From: Faecalibacterium prausnitzii
Lineage (GTDB): Bacteria > Bacillota > Clostridia > Oscillospirales > Ruminococcaceae
Assembly: GCF_003324185.1 (NCBI RefSeq)
Contig: NZ_PXUP01000002.1
Location: 62,001 to 126,000, forward strand
Reading direction: 5' to 3'
DNA length: 64,000 nucleotides
The first letter of the stretch is position 1, and each line of letters starts with the position of its first letter. Position numbers and translations under genes: made by a program. Positions 46,222 to 55,563 of the stretch are shown here, in pieces. The notes beneath the pieces are model-generated. The model was given only the letters and a program-made list of their open reading frames with translations, made no database searches and was not told the DNA's origin.

Positions 46222-46274
46222 AACGCAAAGCAGCCCCTGCCGGAACGGCTTTCCGGCAGGGGCTGCTGCGTTTT
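46222..46274 (+). terminator. Long hairpin terminator between convergent genes
   Basis: 46222-46244 pairs with 46252-46272 over about 20 bp with a small bulge, then TTTT. It lies between the plus-strand DUF1540 gene and the minus-strand HAD gene and can serve both. Confidence 0.88.
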
Positions 46275-46287
46275 ACAGTATCAATGC

Positions 46288-46902
46288 TCAGCGCAGCGTC
46301 ACGTTACAGGTGGCAAGGCTGCGGATCAGCGTGCCTACACTGTCTTTCATCTGGATACCGGCAAAGCCCAGCGCAAAGGCGGCCTGCACGTTTTCCAGTC
46401 TGTCGTCGATAAATACGCACTCGCTGGCCTTCAGCTGATACTTCTTCAGCAGAGCTTTGTAGATCTGCGGGTCGGGCTTGTTCACCTGTACCTCACAGGA
46501 GGCTACGCCGCCGTCAAACTGAGCCAGCACGCCGCGTTCGATCAGCAATTCCAGCACATCCTGCGGGATGTTGCTCAGGTAATACACGCAATAGCCGTGG
46601 CTCTTCAGCCGCCGCACCAGCTCCAGCATCCGCAGACGCGGGCGCAGAATGTGCATCCAGTCGTCCAGAACGCCCTGCACCTCAAAGGCGCAGCCCTCGG
46701 CGTGGGCGTGCTCCAGCATACGCTGGTTGCCGTCATAGCGGGAAAGCTTGCCCGCGTCCAGCAGCTGCCACTCCTCGCTGCCAAAGGTCAAATCGTAGAC
46801 CTTCTCCTCCATCTCGGCGTTGCACAGCCGGTCTACAAGGTACGCCTTGGGGTCAAAATCCACCAGCACACCGCCGATATCAAAAATAATGCTTTTATAC
46901 AT
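46288..46902 (-). CDS. HAD-family phosphatase (YihX-like, subfamily IA)
   Basis: A cytosolic phosphatase of 204 residues. Motif I reads 'FDIGGVLVDFD': the nucleophile Asp is present and the second position is Gly, as in the YihX/glucose-1-phosphatase branch. Motif II is 'YLSNIPQDV', motif III is the Lys in 'VNKPDPQIY' and motif IV is 'FIDDRLENV'. A four-helix cap lies between motifs I and II. The start is ATG 46902, since the longer frame has no support. The ribosome binding site is weak (GAGGC). Substrate unknown. Confidence 0.88.
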   Translation of the reverse strand: MYKSIIFDIGGVLVDFDPKAYLVDRLCNAEMEEKVYDLTFGSEEWQLLDAGKLSRYDGNQRMLEHAHAEGCAFEVQGVLDDWMHILRPRLRMLELVRRLKSHGYCVYYLSNIPQDVLELLIERGVLAQFDGGVASCEVQVNKPDPQIYKALLKKYQLKASECVFIDDRLENVQAAFALGFAGIQMKDSVGTLIRSLATCNVTLR

Positions 46903-47038
46903 AACTGCTGCCTCGCTTGTATTGGATGTTTTTCTCAGATGTTTTCCATAGTATACCACAACCGGGCGGGTGCTTTCCACCCCTTTGGCATAGAAAATGC
47001 CGCCCCGGCGTATGCTGTGGCAGAAAGGGGAGAGTGCC

Positions 47039-47332
47039 GTGACGATCCGGGAACTGTGCGAGAAAGAGGTCGTTCAGTTGGAGCAGGGGATGTGCCTTGG
47101 CCGCGCGGATGATCTGGAGTTTGACCCCGCAACGGCGCAACTGCAAAGCCTGATCTTGCTGGGCAGGCCGCGTTTTTTTGGTCTGCTGGGTCGGGATGAG
47201 AGTCTGACCATCCCTTGGAGGGAGATCGAGACCATCGGCACGGACGCCATTCTGGTGCATACCGCCTTGCCAAAAGCACCGGCAGCACCGCACGGCTTCT
47301 GGCAGCAGCTGCGTGCTAAGCTGGGTCTGTGA
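47039..47332 (+). CDS. PRC-barrel protein of the YlmC/YmxH family
   Basis: A 97-residue cytosolic protein starting at GTG 47039, with GGGGAG seven bases upstream. The pattern 'TIRELCEKEVVQLEQGMCLG', then 'LILLGRPRFFGLLG' and 'IPWREIETIGTDAILV' is that of YlmC/YmxH. The family is linked to sporulation gene sets in Firmicutes but also occurs in non-sporulating members. Its function is unknown. It is divergent from the HAD gene and separated from the LtaS-like gene by a promoter. Confidence 0.82.
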   Translation: MTIRELCEKEVVQLEQGMCLGRADDLEFDPATAQLQSLILLGRPRFFGLLGRDESLTIPWREIETIGTDAILVHTALPKAPAAPHGFWQQLRAKLGL

Positions 47333-47385
47333 AAAATAGGGGAATATTTTGAAAAATCAAACACTAATTTTTGTAAAATCATGAA

Positions 47386-47413
47386 TGGACATTTTCGGCA
47401 AAGTGACTATAAT
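47386..47413 (+). promoter_or_regulatory. Promoter of the LtaS-like gene
   Basis: TGGACA at 47386-47391, a 16-base spacer and TATAAT at 47408-47413. Confidence 0.7.
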
Positions 47414-47487
47414 AGGCACGAAAGGCTTGTGCAAATAGCACAGCCACTTTGAAAATAGGGTTCGGGACGTGGAAAGGGATATCAACT

Positions 47488-49425
47488 ATGAAAACATCCA
47501 AACCGCTGTTGACCCTGCGGATGCTCTTCCCGGTGGCAGCTTCCTTTATCGTACTGCTGCTGGGTGAGTGGATCGCGCGCGGGTCGCTGACCGCTGATAC
47601 CTTTATCAGCTTTATTTTTCCCCATTTCGGGGCATACCTGCTGGCATGGCTGCTGCTGTTTCTGGTGTGGGAACTGCTGGACTGGGTGCTGCGCATCCCG
47701 CCGCTTGCCACGCTGGGCATGGCCGTTCTGGGCTGTGCGCCCTGTGCGGTGAACTTTTACACCATGCAGCTGCGGGGCGAGCCCTTTCTGCCGTGGGATC
47801 TGATGCAGGTGTCCGAAGCTGCCGGTGTGGCCTCTGCTGCCGGGCTCAAGCTGCAGACCAGCATGGTGGTCTCCATTGTGCTGGTGCTGGCGCTTACGGT
47901 GGCAAGCTTCTTTGTTTACCGCGGGCGGCTGCGCCAGCGCTGGCTGCCAAGGCTTGCGGGCACCGGTGCTTCGGCGGCGGCGCTGTGTCTGCTGATCTTC
48001 GGCGTTTACTTACAGCCCGCAGTCACGCAGGTTTTGGGCATCACGCCGGATGCATGGATGCAGGACCGCTACTATCGTTACTACGGTGTACTTACCGGTT
48101 TTATGACCAACCTCACCAATCTGGAGATCGACAAGCCCGAGGGCTACTCGGAGCAGGCGGTGGACGATATTCTGGATAACGTGGCCGAGAGTGAGAAATT
48201 CTCCACCGGCCCCATGTATGCAGGCAGCTATGCCACCACCACCCCCAAGGAGGAGCAGGCAAAGCAGCCTACCATTATTTATGTGATGGACGAGTCCTAC
48301 TGGGATGTTTCGGAGTTAGAGCAGTACGGCATCACCTTTGATACCGATGTATCGCAGAATCTTCATGCTCTGCAGCAGACCAGTGCCTACGGCAGAGCCT
48401 ACAGCCCTAGCTTTGGCGGCGGCACCTGTGATGTGGAATTTGAAGCCCTGACCGGCTACTCGGTGTCCTTCCTGCCCAGCGGCAGCAAGCCCTACCAGCA
48501 GCACGTCACAAAGCCCATGTTCGCCCTGCCCAATTACCTCAAACTCAAGGGCTATCAGACCGCTGCGGTGCACTGCTTCTGGGCAAAATACTGGAGCCGC
48601 GATAAGGCGTATCCCAACCTCGGTTTCAGTGATTTTATCAGTCTGGAAGATATGCACGGCGTTACCAAGGTGCGCAAGCACTACTGGACCAGCGGCCTTG
48701 TGACCGATGACTCTATGGCCGACCAGATCATTCAGCAGTACGAAAAGATGAGCACTTCCTCTGATAAGCCCATCTTCCTGCACGCGGTCACCATGCAGAA
48801 CCATACCAATTATAATAGAGACAACTACCCGGACGACGAGCGGGTGCACGTCGTATCCCATCCGGTGGGGCTCAAGAGCAGCACCGTGGGTGCGCTGGAA
48901 GATTTCGCTACCGGCATCCGGGATGCAGACGCGATGCTGGGCAAGCTGACGGCGTATTTTTCTCAGGTGGACGAGCCGGTTATTCTGGTGTTCTGGGGCG
49001 ACCATTATAACCCCATCGATTCCAACTACGATGTCTACACCACTACCGGTTATGCAAGCGGCTCCAGCACCGACCCCCGTCTGCACCAGACCACGCTGCT
49101 GATGTGGTCGAATTACAGCCAGCAGCAGGTGGATCTTGGCACCATTGCCGCTTACGATATCTCTCCGGTGATGATGGAACTGTTCGGGCTGGAGCAGCCG
49201 CTGTACTTCCAGTTCCTCAACCGGCAGCTGCGGGTCGCCAGCCGCAGCTGCACCCGCGGCACTACCATGAATCTGGACGGCACCACCACCCAGCAGCCCA
49301 CGGAGTTCCAGCAGCGCTGGACAAACGAGCACTGGATGCTGCAATACGACCTGATGTTCGGCAAGGGATACGCCCTCAACCGCATGGGTGTTGCAGGCCT
49401 GAGCGGGATGAATACGGGCAAATAA
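47488..49425 (+). CDS. Lipoteichoic acid synthase-family sulfatase-fold membrane enzyme
   Basis: A 645-residue membrane enzyme. Five hydrophobic helices fill about residues 10-185. The extracellular sulfatase-fold domain follows, with the metal Glu in 'YVMDESYWDV', the catalytic Thr near 313 in 'SFGGGTCDVEFEALTG', 'HAVTMQNHTNY', and the metal ligands in 'VFWGDHYNP'. In this family phosphatidylglycerol donates glycerol phosphate to build LTA or to decorate envelope polymers. AAAGGGA precedes ATG 47488. The downstream membrane glycerophosphodiesterase (51477-53429) fits a glycerol-phosphate polymer cycle. Whether it is LtaS proper or a primase/transferase type is open. Confidence 0.9.
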   Translation: MKTSKPLLTLRMLFPVAASFIVLLLGEWIARGSLTADTFISFIFPHFGAYLLAWLLLFLVWELLDWVLRIPPLATLGMAVLGCAPCAVNFYTMQLRGEPFLPWDLMQVSEAAGVASAAGLKLQTSMVVSIVLVLALTVASFFVYRGRLRQRWLPRLAGTGASAAALCLLIFGVYLQPAVTQVLGITPDAWMQDRYYRYYGVLTGFMTNLTNLEIDKPEGYSEQAVDDILDNVAESEKFSTGPMYAGSYATTTPKEEQAKQPTIIYVMDESYWDVSELEQYGITFDTDVSQNLHALQQTSAYGRAYSPSFGGGTCDVEFEALTGYSVSFLPSGSKPYQQHVTKPMFALPNYLKLKGYQTAAVHCFWAKYWSRDKAYPNLGFSDFISLEDMHGVTKVRKHYWTSGLVTDDSMADQIIQQYEKMSTSSDKPIFLHAVTMQNHTNYNRDNYPDDERVHVVSHPVGLKSSTVGALEDFATGIRDADAMLGKLTAYFSQVDEPVILVFWGDHYNPIDSNYDVYTTTGYASGSSTDPRLHQTTLLMWSNYSQQQVDLGTIAAYDISPVMMELFGLEQPLYFQFLNRQLRVASRSCTRGTTMNLDGTTTQQPTEFQQRWTNEHWMLQYDLMFGKGYALNRMGVAGLSGMNTGK

Positions 49426-49468
49426 GAGAAAAAGTGAGAGTTTCTTTATACAAAACAGAGAAAACTAC

Positions 49469-49497
49469 TTGCAACCGCATTCTTTTTGTGCTATTAT
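49469..49497 (+). promoter_or_regulatory. Promoter of rpsB-tsf
   Basis: TTGCAA at 49469-49474, a 17-base spacer and TATTAT at 49492-49497. The leader of about 120 bases before rpsB has GC-rich stems near 49541-49605 but no terminator. Confidence 0.75.
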
Positions 49498-49626
49498 AAC
49501 AAAGCATTACACACGCATCACTATGCTCTTTTGTGCCCTTTTGGGTTGAGGGCAGTCCGCCGGTACCCGATGTACTGTGCAGATCACGGTGTGCGGAGGC
49601 AAAACAATATCTGGAGGTATTTTATT

Positions 49627-50349
49627 ATGGCAGTCGTTTCTATGAAGCAGCTTCTCGAGGCAGGTGTGCACTTCGGTCACCAGACCCGCCGCTGGAACCC
49701 CAAGATGGCTAAGTACATCTTCACCGAGCGCAATGGTATCTATATCATTGACCTGCAGAAGACCGTGAAGAAGCTGGACGAGGCATACAACTACGTGAAG
49801 GAAGTTGCAGCTGAGGGCGGCGACATCCTGTTCGTCGGCACCAAGAAGCAGGCTCAGGAGTCCATCCGTGACGAGGCTCTGCGCTGCGGCATGCACTACG
49901 TCAACGCTCGTTGGCTGGGTGGCATGATGACCAACTTCCGCACCATCCGTAAGCGTATCGACCGTATGGATCAGCTGGCTAAGATGAAGGAGAACGGCAC
50001 CTTCGAGCTGCTGCCCAAGAAGGAAGTGGCTAAGCTGGAGCTGGAGATGGAGAAGCTGGACAAGTACCTGGGCGGCGTCAAGAACATGAAGACCCTGCCG
50101 AAGGCTATGTTCATCGTTGATCCTCACAAGGAGCGCATCGCTGTTGCCGAGGCTCGCAAGCTGAACATCCCCATCGTTGCTATTGTCGATACCAACTGCA
50201 ACCCCGATGAGATCGACTACGTGATCCCCGGCAACGACGACGCTATCCGCGCTGTCAAGCTGATCGCCGGCGCTATGGCTGACGCTGTGCTGGAAGGCAA
50301 GCAGGGCAACCAGGAGGCCGCTCCCGCCGAGGACGCAGCAAACGCCTGA
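49627..50349 (+). CDS. rpsB: 30S ribosomal protein S2
   Basis: Ribosomal protein S2, 240 residues. The start '[20 protein letters not shown]' and '[11 protein letters not shown]' are diagnostic, and '[15 protein letters not shown]' and 'AVREARKL'-type helices follow. TGGAGG lies nine bases before ATG 49627, and the longer frame upstream is leader. It is followed by tsf after 48 bases, the normal rpsB-tsf pair. Confidence 0.97.
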   Translation: MAVVSMKQLLEAGVHFGHQTRRWNPKMAKYIFTERNGIYIIDLQKTVKKLDEAYNYVKEVAAEGGDILFVGTKKQAQESIRDEALRCGMHYVNARWLGGMMTNFRTIRKRIDRMDQLAKMKENGTFELLPKKEVAKLELEMEKLDKYLGGVKNMKTLPKAMFIVDPHKERIAVAEARKLNIPIVAIVDTNCNPDEIDYVIPGNDDAIRAVKLIAGAMADAVLEGKQGNQEAAPAEDAANA

Positions 50350-50397
50350 TTTCCCATTCCGCAACCAATCAAATAACGTGTAAGGGAGAAAACAAAA

Positions 50398-51321
50398 ATG
50401 GCTATTTCTGCAAAGGACGTTATGGAACTGCGCAAGCAGACCGACTGCGGCATGATGGAGTGCAAGAAGGCTCTGACCGAGGCTGACGGCAACTTCGAGA
50501 AGGCAATCGAGATCCTGCGCGAGCGTGGTCTGGCTACCGCCGCCAAGAAGGCAAGCCGCGTTGCTGCCGAGGGTATGGTCTACGCTGACTACTGCCCCGC
50601 TTGCAAGGTCGGTGTTGTCATCGAGGTCAACGCTGAGACCGACTTCGTTGCCAAGAACGACAAGTTCGTTGACTTCGTCAAGGAGGCCACCAAGGTCATC
50701 ATGAAGCAGAACCCCGCTGATGTCGAGGCTCTGATGGCTTGCAAGACCGAGGCTGGCGAGACTGTTGACGAGGCTCTGAAGAACCTGATCCTGGTCATCA
50801 AGGAGAACATCAAGGTTCGCCGCTTCACCCGTTACGAGGGCGTCTGCTCTGCATACGTCCACGGCGGCGGCACCCACGGCATTCTGGTCAACTTCGAGAC
50901 CACCAACGACATCGATGCAAAGGACGAGTTCGTTGCTTACGGCAAGGACATCGCTATGCAGGTCGCTGCTGCTAACCCCGGCTACGTCGACGAGGCTTCT
51001 GTCCCCGCCGAGGTCGTGGCTAAGGAGAAGGAGATCATGCTGGCTCAGATGGCTCAGGATCCCAAGACCGCTAACAAGCCTGAGGCTGTGAAGGAGAAGA
51101 TGATCCAGGGCAAGATCAAGAAGTTCTTCAAGGAGAACTGCCTGGTCGATCAGGAGTTCGTCAAGGACGGCGACCTGACCGTTGCTCAGTACACCGCTAA
51201 GGTCGCTAAGGATCTGGGCGGCGAGATCAAGATTGTCAAGTTCGCCCGCTTTGTCAAGGGCGAGGGTCTGGAGAAGCGTGCTGACGACTTCGCATCTGAA
51301 GTTGCAAGCATGGTGAAGTAA
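50398..51321 (+). CDS. tsf: Elongation factor Ts
   Basis: Nucleotide exchange factor for EF-Tu, 307 residues. The N-terminal UBA-like domain has 'ELRKQTDCGMMECKKAL', and the core has 'ETDFVAKN', the residues that displace magnesium in EF-Tu. It is longer than the short Gram-positive relatives and has both halves of the core domain. AGGGAG precedes ATG 50398. A strong terminator follows. Confidence 0.97.
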   Translation: MAISAKDVMELRKQTDCGMMECKKALTEADGNFEKAIEILRERGLATAAKKASRVAAEGMVYADYCPACKVGVVIEVNAETDFVAKNDKFVDFVKEATKVIMKQNPADVEALMACKTEAGETVDEALKNLILVIKENIKVRRFTRYEGVCSAYVHGGGTHGILVNFETTNDIDAKDEFVAYGKDIAMQVAAANPGYVDEASVPAEVVAKEKEIMLAQMAQDPKTANKPEAVKEKMIQGKIKKFFKENCLVDQEFVKDGDLTVAQYTAKVAKDLGGEIKIVKFARFVKGEGLEKRADDFASEVASMVK

Positions 51322-51342
51322 TTTAAACTTCCAAAGACAAAA

Positions 51343-51386
51343 GGGGAGCCGTAGTACCTGTAACAGGGGGCTGCGGCTCCTTTTTT
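51343..51386 (+). terminator. Terminator of rpsB-tsf
   Basis: GGAGCCGTAG (51345-51354) pairs with CTGCGGCTCC (51371-51380), with an inner CCTG/CAGG stem and six Ts. Confidence 0.9.
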
Positions 51387-51404
51387 ATGTTTATGAAAAT
51401 ACAA

Positions 51405-51434
51405 ATATCGGGCAGCCCGCAGCCTGCCCGGTAT
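51405..51434 (-). terminator. Possible terminator of the glycerophosphodiesterase gene
   Basis: An 11-bp stem (51405-51415 with 51424-51434) with an eight-base loop. On the minus strand an A/U-rich tract follows. Confidence 0.5.
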
Positions 51435-51467
51435 TACCGTACCCGCAGCCTGCCCGGTATTACCGTA
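51416..51467. repeat. Perfect tandem duplication of 26 bases
   Basis: 51416-51441 and 51442-51467 are identical. The unit starts CCCGCAGCC and ends ATTACCGTA. It lies just after the stop of the glycerophosphodiesterase gene and duplicates one arm of its terminator hairpin. Confidence 0.95.
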
Positions 51468-51476
51468 TAAATCTTC

Positions 51477-53429
51477 TTACGCTTCGTCCAAAACCTCTTC
51501 GGGATCCTCAATAGCATCCTCGATGGTTTCCTCCACCTCCATCGCTTCTTCAGCGTCCGGGGCGGCAAGCAACTCCTGAATCTGATCCCGCAGCCAGAGC
51601 AGACGGTTGTCCAGTGCCTTGTCCCGTGCCAGCAGCGGCGCAATGATCTCGGGCTTGTCAGTGATCAGGTCATCCACACCCAGCTGCAGCAGCTTTTCCG
51701 CATCCTGCTGGCGGTTGATGGTCCATGCAGAGATGGTCTTACCCCGCAGATGGATCTGCTGCACCATACCGGCGGTGATAAAGGTGGATTCTACGCTGAA
51801 AAAGTCTGCGGCAGGCAGGTCGTAGTAGGTGCCCACGCCCAGCGCCAGAATATACCCTGTGGTAATGTCCGGGTCCAGCTCCTTCACCTTGCACAGGGTC
51901 TCGTAGCTTTGAGAGGTGACCACGCAGTCCGCGCCGTAGTCATATGCGTGAATCAGCCGCACCGTTTCTGCCTCCAACGTTGGCGTAAAGGTGCTGGGCT
52001 TGATCTCAATGTTCAGCTCAGCCTTGCCCTTGCACAGCGCCAGAACTTCTTCCAGCGTGGGAATATAAGAGCCTGTGAACTGCCGATGGAACCAGCGCCC
52101 GGCATCCAGCTGCTGCACCTGCACATAGGGCAGGTCGTAGATGTTGGCGTTGCAGCCGGTGCACCGGCGCAGGCTGGTGTCGTGGGTCACCACGGCTACG
52201 CCGTCGGCGGTCATCTGCACATCCAGCTCAATGCGGGGGCAGCCATCTTCCAGCGCGGCCTCGAAGGCGGCCATGGTGTTCTCCGGCGCACGGGAAGAAT
52301 AGCCCCGGTGGTAGGTGATCACCGGGTCAGAAAGACCCAGCACGCTTTGCAGCGGCTGCGTTTGCGGGAACAGCAGATACACCGCTGCTACGCCGCAGGT
52401 GACCAGTGCGGCGCAGGCCATCATCCCGGCCAACACCGTCTGCTCACGGGGCAGGGTGGGGAGCTCTCCGGAAATGGTCGGCTGCGCTGCATCGGACTGT
52501 CTGGTCACTTCATACAGTGCCTCTGTAAGGGTGCTTTGCGCCGCCGTCATGGCGCAGTCCATGAGCAGACAAAGGAACGGCAGTTCGATCAGCAGTGCCG
52601 CGCGAGAAAGCGCCAGCAGGGCAGCAGTGCTGGCAAAGCCGACACCAAGAATGACACAATAGAACAGCAAAGCCCCGCACAGCAGCATCAGTCCGGTGCG
52701 CACGGCAGCGGTCAGCATCCAGCGCAGTGCCAGCGCAAACAGCTGCCCGGCGCGGCTGCACAAAACCCGCAGACTCTCCTCAAATGCACAGCCAAAGCTT
52801 TTACGTTCCAGCAGGAATTTTGGCAGCACTACAAGTCCGTCCAGCAGCAGCGCCAGCACACAAAGCACTGCCAGAGCAAATAGAAAACGATTGGCAGCGC
52901 GCGCTTTCAGCAGCCCCCAGAGATATTCCGGCACGGCAAACTGGGTCAGATGGTTTGCTGCCAGAAAAAAGTTCGTCAGCGGGATCAGGGCAGCGCCATA
53001 CAGCAGCAGTGGAAGATTCTGCGGCAGAAACACCCGCACAAGGCTGCAAAAGGCATTCCGGAACACCGCACCCACCCGCAGCGGTTCACCGTGCCGCACC
53101 CGCGTCAATAGCTGCAGCATCGCGGCAACCTCGTACAGGCTCCAAAAGGCTGCCAGCACCGCCAGCACGACGATGCACCCGATGATGGCAGGGGAGGCAA
53201 AGATGCGGGATGCAGTTTTGTTGTTGAGGTAGCGGATGGGCGCGAACCGCAGCGTCAGCGCCCAGATCAGCTGCAGCGCTGGTACGAACAAGAAGTTTGT
53301 CAGCACCTTATAAAACAACAGAAAAAGCAGAAACACCCGCCCCTTTGACGAAAGCAGGGAACGAGCGGCAGCGTGCAGAGAGCGGTAGGTCTGCTCCTGC
53401 TGCTGGAACTTTACGGAAATTTGTTTCAA
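51477..53429 (-). CDS. Membrane glycerophosphodiester phosphodiesterase
   Basis: A 650-residue protein. The first about 350 residues are a membrane domain with eight or so helices (DUF4013-like/YhdW type). The GDPD catalytic domain then begins at 'YHRGYSSRAPENTMAAFE', with the acid pair in 'RIELDVQMTADGVAVVTHD' (quoted in part) and the Glu pair in 'LNIEIKP'. The C-terminus is very acidic. The start codon is TTG (53429) with AGAGGTTG upstream. No ATG occurs for a long way inside. It likely releases glycerol phosphate from lipids or teichoic polymers, complementing the LtaS-like enzyme nearby. The 369-base gap upstream shows no other gene. Confidence 0.9.
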   Translation of the reverse strand: MKQISVKFQQQEQTYRSLHAAARSLLSSKGRVFLLFLLFYKVLTNFLFVPALQLIWALTLRFAPIRYLNNKTASRIFASPAIIGCIVVLAVLAAFWSLYEVAAMLQLLTRVRHGEPLRVGAVFRNAFCSLVRVFLPQNLPLLLYGAALIPLTNFFLAANHLTQFAVPEYLWGLLKARAANRFLFALAVLCVLALLLDGLVVLPKFLLERKSFGCAFEESLRVLCSRAGQLFALALRWMLTAAVRTGLMLLCGALLFYCVILGVGFASTAALLALSRAALLIELPFLCLLMDCAMTAAQSTLTEALYEVTRQSDAAQPTISGELPTLPREQTVLAGMMACAALVTCGVAAVYLLFPQTQPLQSVLGLSDPVITYHRGYSSRAPENTMAAFEAALEDGCPRIELDVQMTADGVAVVTHDTSLRRCTGCNANIYDLPYVQVQQLDAGRWFHRQFTGSYIPTLEEVLALCKGKAELNIEIKPSTFTPTLEAETVRLIHAYDYGADCVVTSQSYETLCKVKELDPDITTGYILALGVGTYYDLPAADFFSVESTFITAGMVQQIHLRGKTISAWTINRQQDAEKLLQLGVDDLITDKPEIIAPLLARDKALDNRLLWLRDQIQELLAAPDAEEAMEVEETIEDAIEDPEEVLDEA

Positions 53430-53724
53430 GATAGCTTCAACCTCTTTTGCATATTTGCCGGGCTTTTCGTGTGCGCTATATAGGTACAGTTTGGCAGATT
53501 GCCCGGAAATATATGATTTTTAATATAGTGTAACATAAATGCAACGGAAAGAAAACGCAGCAGACGGGTGCAGTTTTGCCAAAAAAACCGGGAAAATTTC
53601 TACATCCACAAAATGGTCGTGTGATAGCATTTGTCCAGATAAAACGTGCAAAACGATGAATCGTTAAAAATTTGAGTATCTATAAGTGACGGATGTTGAA
53701 TCGCATGGAATTTTATAGAATCCC

Positions 53725-53753
53725 TTGCATTTTTTTGCCAGCTTCTGTATAAT
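53725..53753 (+). promoter_or_regulatory. Promoter of the biotin carboxyltransferase operon
   Basis: TTGCAT at 53725-53730, a 17-base spacer and TATAAT at 53748-53753. The rest of the 369-base gap (53430-53798) is A/T-rich with only a short AACGA/TCGTT palindrome near 53650-53664. Confidence 0.82.
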
Positions 53754-53798
53754 GAATATAATTTTGAAAGCTCACACAGACAACCAGGAGGTCTAATT

Positions 53799-55118
53799 AT
53801 GGCTTCAAAGATCAATAAGGGAGAAATCCTCGCCAAGTTCTTCGATGACGGGGAGTACACTGCGCTGTTTGCTGATGGTGCAGTGAGCGCTGCCTGCGGC
53901 TATGCTGCAGGTCAGCAGGCTTACGCCGTTTATCAGAATGGCGAGGCTGTCACCGTAAAGGATGTTGAAAAGAACATCAAGGTTCTGGAAATGGCTGCAC
54001 AGACCGGCTGCCCGGTGGTCACCTTCTATAACTCGGTTGGTGCAAAGCTGGCCGAGGGTCTGGACGTGCTGACCGCCAGCGCAAAGCTGAATGCACAGAT
54101 CGCAAAGGTCTCCGGTGTTGTTCCGCAGGTGGCCGTTGTTCTGGGTGTCTGCGGCGGCACCAGCGCTCTGAGCGCTGCCAACGCAGACGTCTGCATCATG
54201 GCCGAGGGCGCAGAGCTGTTCTTCACCGCTCCGTTTACCTCCGCTGCCAAGGGCGATAAGGTCGCCGACGCAGGCAGCGCTGCCGCTGCCGCCAAGGCAG
54301 GTGTAGCCTCCATCGTGGCTGCCGATGCTGCAGAGGCTGCTGAAAAGGCCGCTCACATCGTGGGTCTGCTGCCCGCCAACAACCTGACTGGCCCGGCAAT
54401 TTTCGAGTTCGAGCAGCCCACCGCTGTTCTGGCTGCCGGTGCCGAGCCTGCAAAGGCCGCTGCCGCTGTGATCGATAAGGACAGCGCTGTGGAGCTGTAC
54501 GCAGGCTTTGGTAAGTCTGTTTACACCGCATTTGCAACCATCGGCGGCAACGCCGTGGGCGTTGTGGCAACCGGCAAGCAGCTGTGCCACAACTGCGTAG
54601 CCAAGGCTTCCCGCTTTGTGCGCCTGTGCGATGCCTTCAGCGTGCCTGTGGTCACCATCGTGGATACCGAGGGCTTTGTGCCCAGCGTTACCGATGACGT
54701 GGCTGGCGGCATCCGCGAGGCTGCCCGTCTGGCCGCTACCTACGCCGATGCTACCACCGCAAAAGTGGCAGTGCTGGCCGGCAAGGCTGTGGGCCCTGTG
54801 TACACCACTCTGGCTGCTGCCGATCTGCGCATCGCTGTGACCGGCTGCACCGTCAGCACACTGGAGCCCAGCGCCGCTGTCAGCGTGCTGTACAAGGATG
54901 AGATCGATGCTTCCGACAACATCATTGCCGCCACCAAGGCAAAGGCTGCTGCCTACACCGCTGAGGTGTGCAGCGCTGCCAGCGCAGTGGCCGCCGGTGC
55001 TGCCGATATGAGCTGTGATGCCGCTAATGTGCGCGCCAGCGTTGTGGCTGCACTGGAGCTGCTGAGCACCAAGCGCGCTGCCCGCCTGCCCAAGAAGCAT
55101 GGCAATATGGCCCTGTAA
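53799..55118 (+). CDS. Acyl-CoA carboxyltransferase-like subunit (MmdA/12S type, shortened)
   Basis: A crotonase-fold carboxyltransferase of 439 residues, well below the about 510-520 of MmdA or PccB. Both halves are present: the N-half has 'FFDDGEYTALFADGAV' and 'GVVPQVAVVLGVCGG', and the C-half has 'AGFGKSVYTAFATIGG' and 'RFVRLCDAFSVPVVTIVD'. Loops are trimmed and it is Ala-rich. AGGAGG precedes ATG 53799. It is the first gene of a three-gene operon with a biotin carrier and an OadA-like subunit. No biotin carboxylase or membrane beta subunit is present, which points to a transcarboxylase or to a decarboxylase with partners elsewhere. Confidence 0.82.
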   Translation: MASKINKGEILAKFFDDGEYTALFADGAVSAACGYAAGQQAYAVYQNGEAVTVKDVEKNIKVLEMAAQTGCPVVTFYNSVGAKLAEGLDVLTASAKLNAQIAKVSGVVPQVAVVLGVCGGTSALSAANADVCIMAEGAELFFTAPFTSAAKGDKVADAGSAAAAAKAGVASIVAADAAEAAEKAAHIVGLLPANNLTGPAIFEFEQPTAVLAAGAEPAKAAAAVIDKDSAVELYAGFGKSVYTAFATIGGNAVGVVATGKQLCHNCVAKASRFVRLCDAFSVPVVTIVDTEGFVPSVTDDVAGGIREAARLAATYADATTAKVAVLAGKAVGPVYTTLAAADLRIAVTGCTVSTLEPSAAVSVLYKDEIDASDNIIAATKAKAAAYTAEVCSAASAVAAGAADMSCDAANVRASVVAALELLSTKRAARLPKKHGNMAL

Positions 55119-55169
55119 GCGTCCGAATGTAAGTTAATTGAGTTCGATTTTGAATTGGAGGATCCTTCC

Positions 55170-55547
55170 ATGAAGTACTACAATATTACTGTCAATGGTG
55201 TTGCTTACAGCGTTTCCGTTGAGGAAACTGCCGCAGGCGCTGCTTCTGTTGCCGCTGCTCCCGCAGCACCCGTCGCACCCAAGGCCGCTCCCGCTCCTGC
55301 AGCTGCTCCTAAGGCAGCCGCCGGTGCAGCCGGTGCTGTTGCCGTCAAGGCTCCCATGCCCGGCAACATTCTGGATGTCAAGGTCGCTGCCGGTGCTTCT
55401 GTCAAGGCCGGCGACGTGCTGGTCATCCTCGAGGCCATGAAGATGGAGAACGAGATCGTTGCTCCGCAGGATGGCACTGTGGCTTCCATCAACGTGAACA
55501 AGGGCGATACCGTCAACTCCGGTGACGTTCTGGTTTCCATGAACTAA
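55170..55547 (+). CDS. Biotin carboxyl carrier subunit
   Basis: 125 residues. An N-terminal 'YNITVNGVAYSVSVEE' stretch, a flexible Ala/Pro-rich linker (about 25-60) and the biotinyl domain with the modified Lys in 'EAMKMEN' match the 1.3S subunit of transcarboxylase and the gamma subunits of decarboxylases. GGAGG lies eight bases before ATG 55170. It carries carboxyl groups between the 12S-like and OadA-like subunits encoded on either side. Confidence 0.93.
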   Translation: MKYYNITVNGVAYSVSVEETAAGAASVAAAPAAPVAPKAAPAPAAAPKAAAGAAGAVAVKAPMPGNILDVKVAAGASVKAGDVLVILEAMKMENEIVAPQDGTVASINVNKGDTVNSGDVLVSMN

Positions 55548-55563
55548 GGAAGAGGTGACAACC

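Noticed and set aside
51416-51467. CRISPR-like repeat
   Set aside because: Two head-to-tail copies without spacers. No cas genes in the window.
53805-55100. 431-codon open frame antisense to the carboxyltransferase gene
   Set aside because: Mirror of an Ala-rich gene. No promoter or ribosome binding site on that strand, and the composition is typical of shadow frames.
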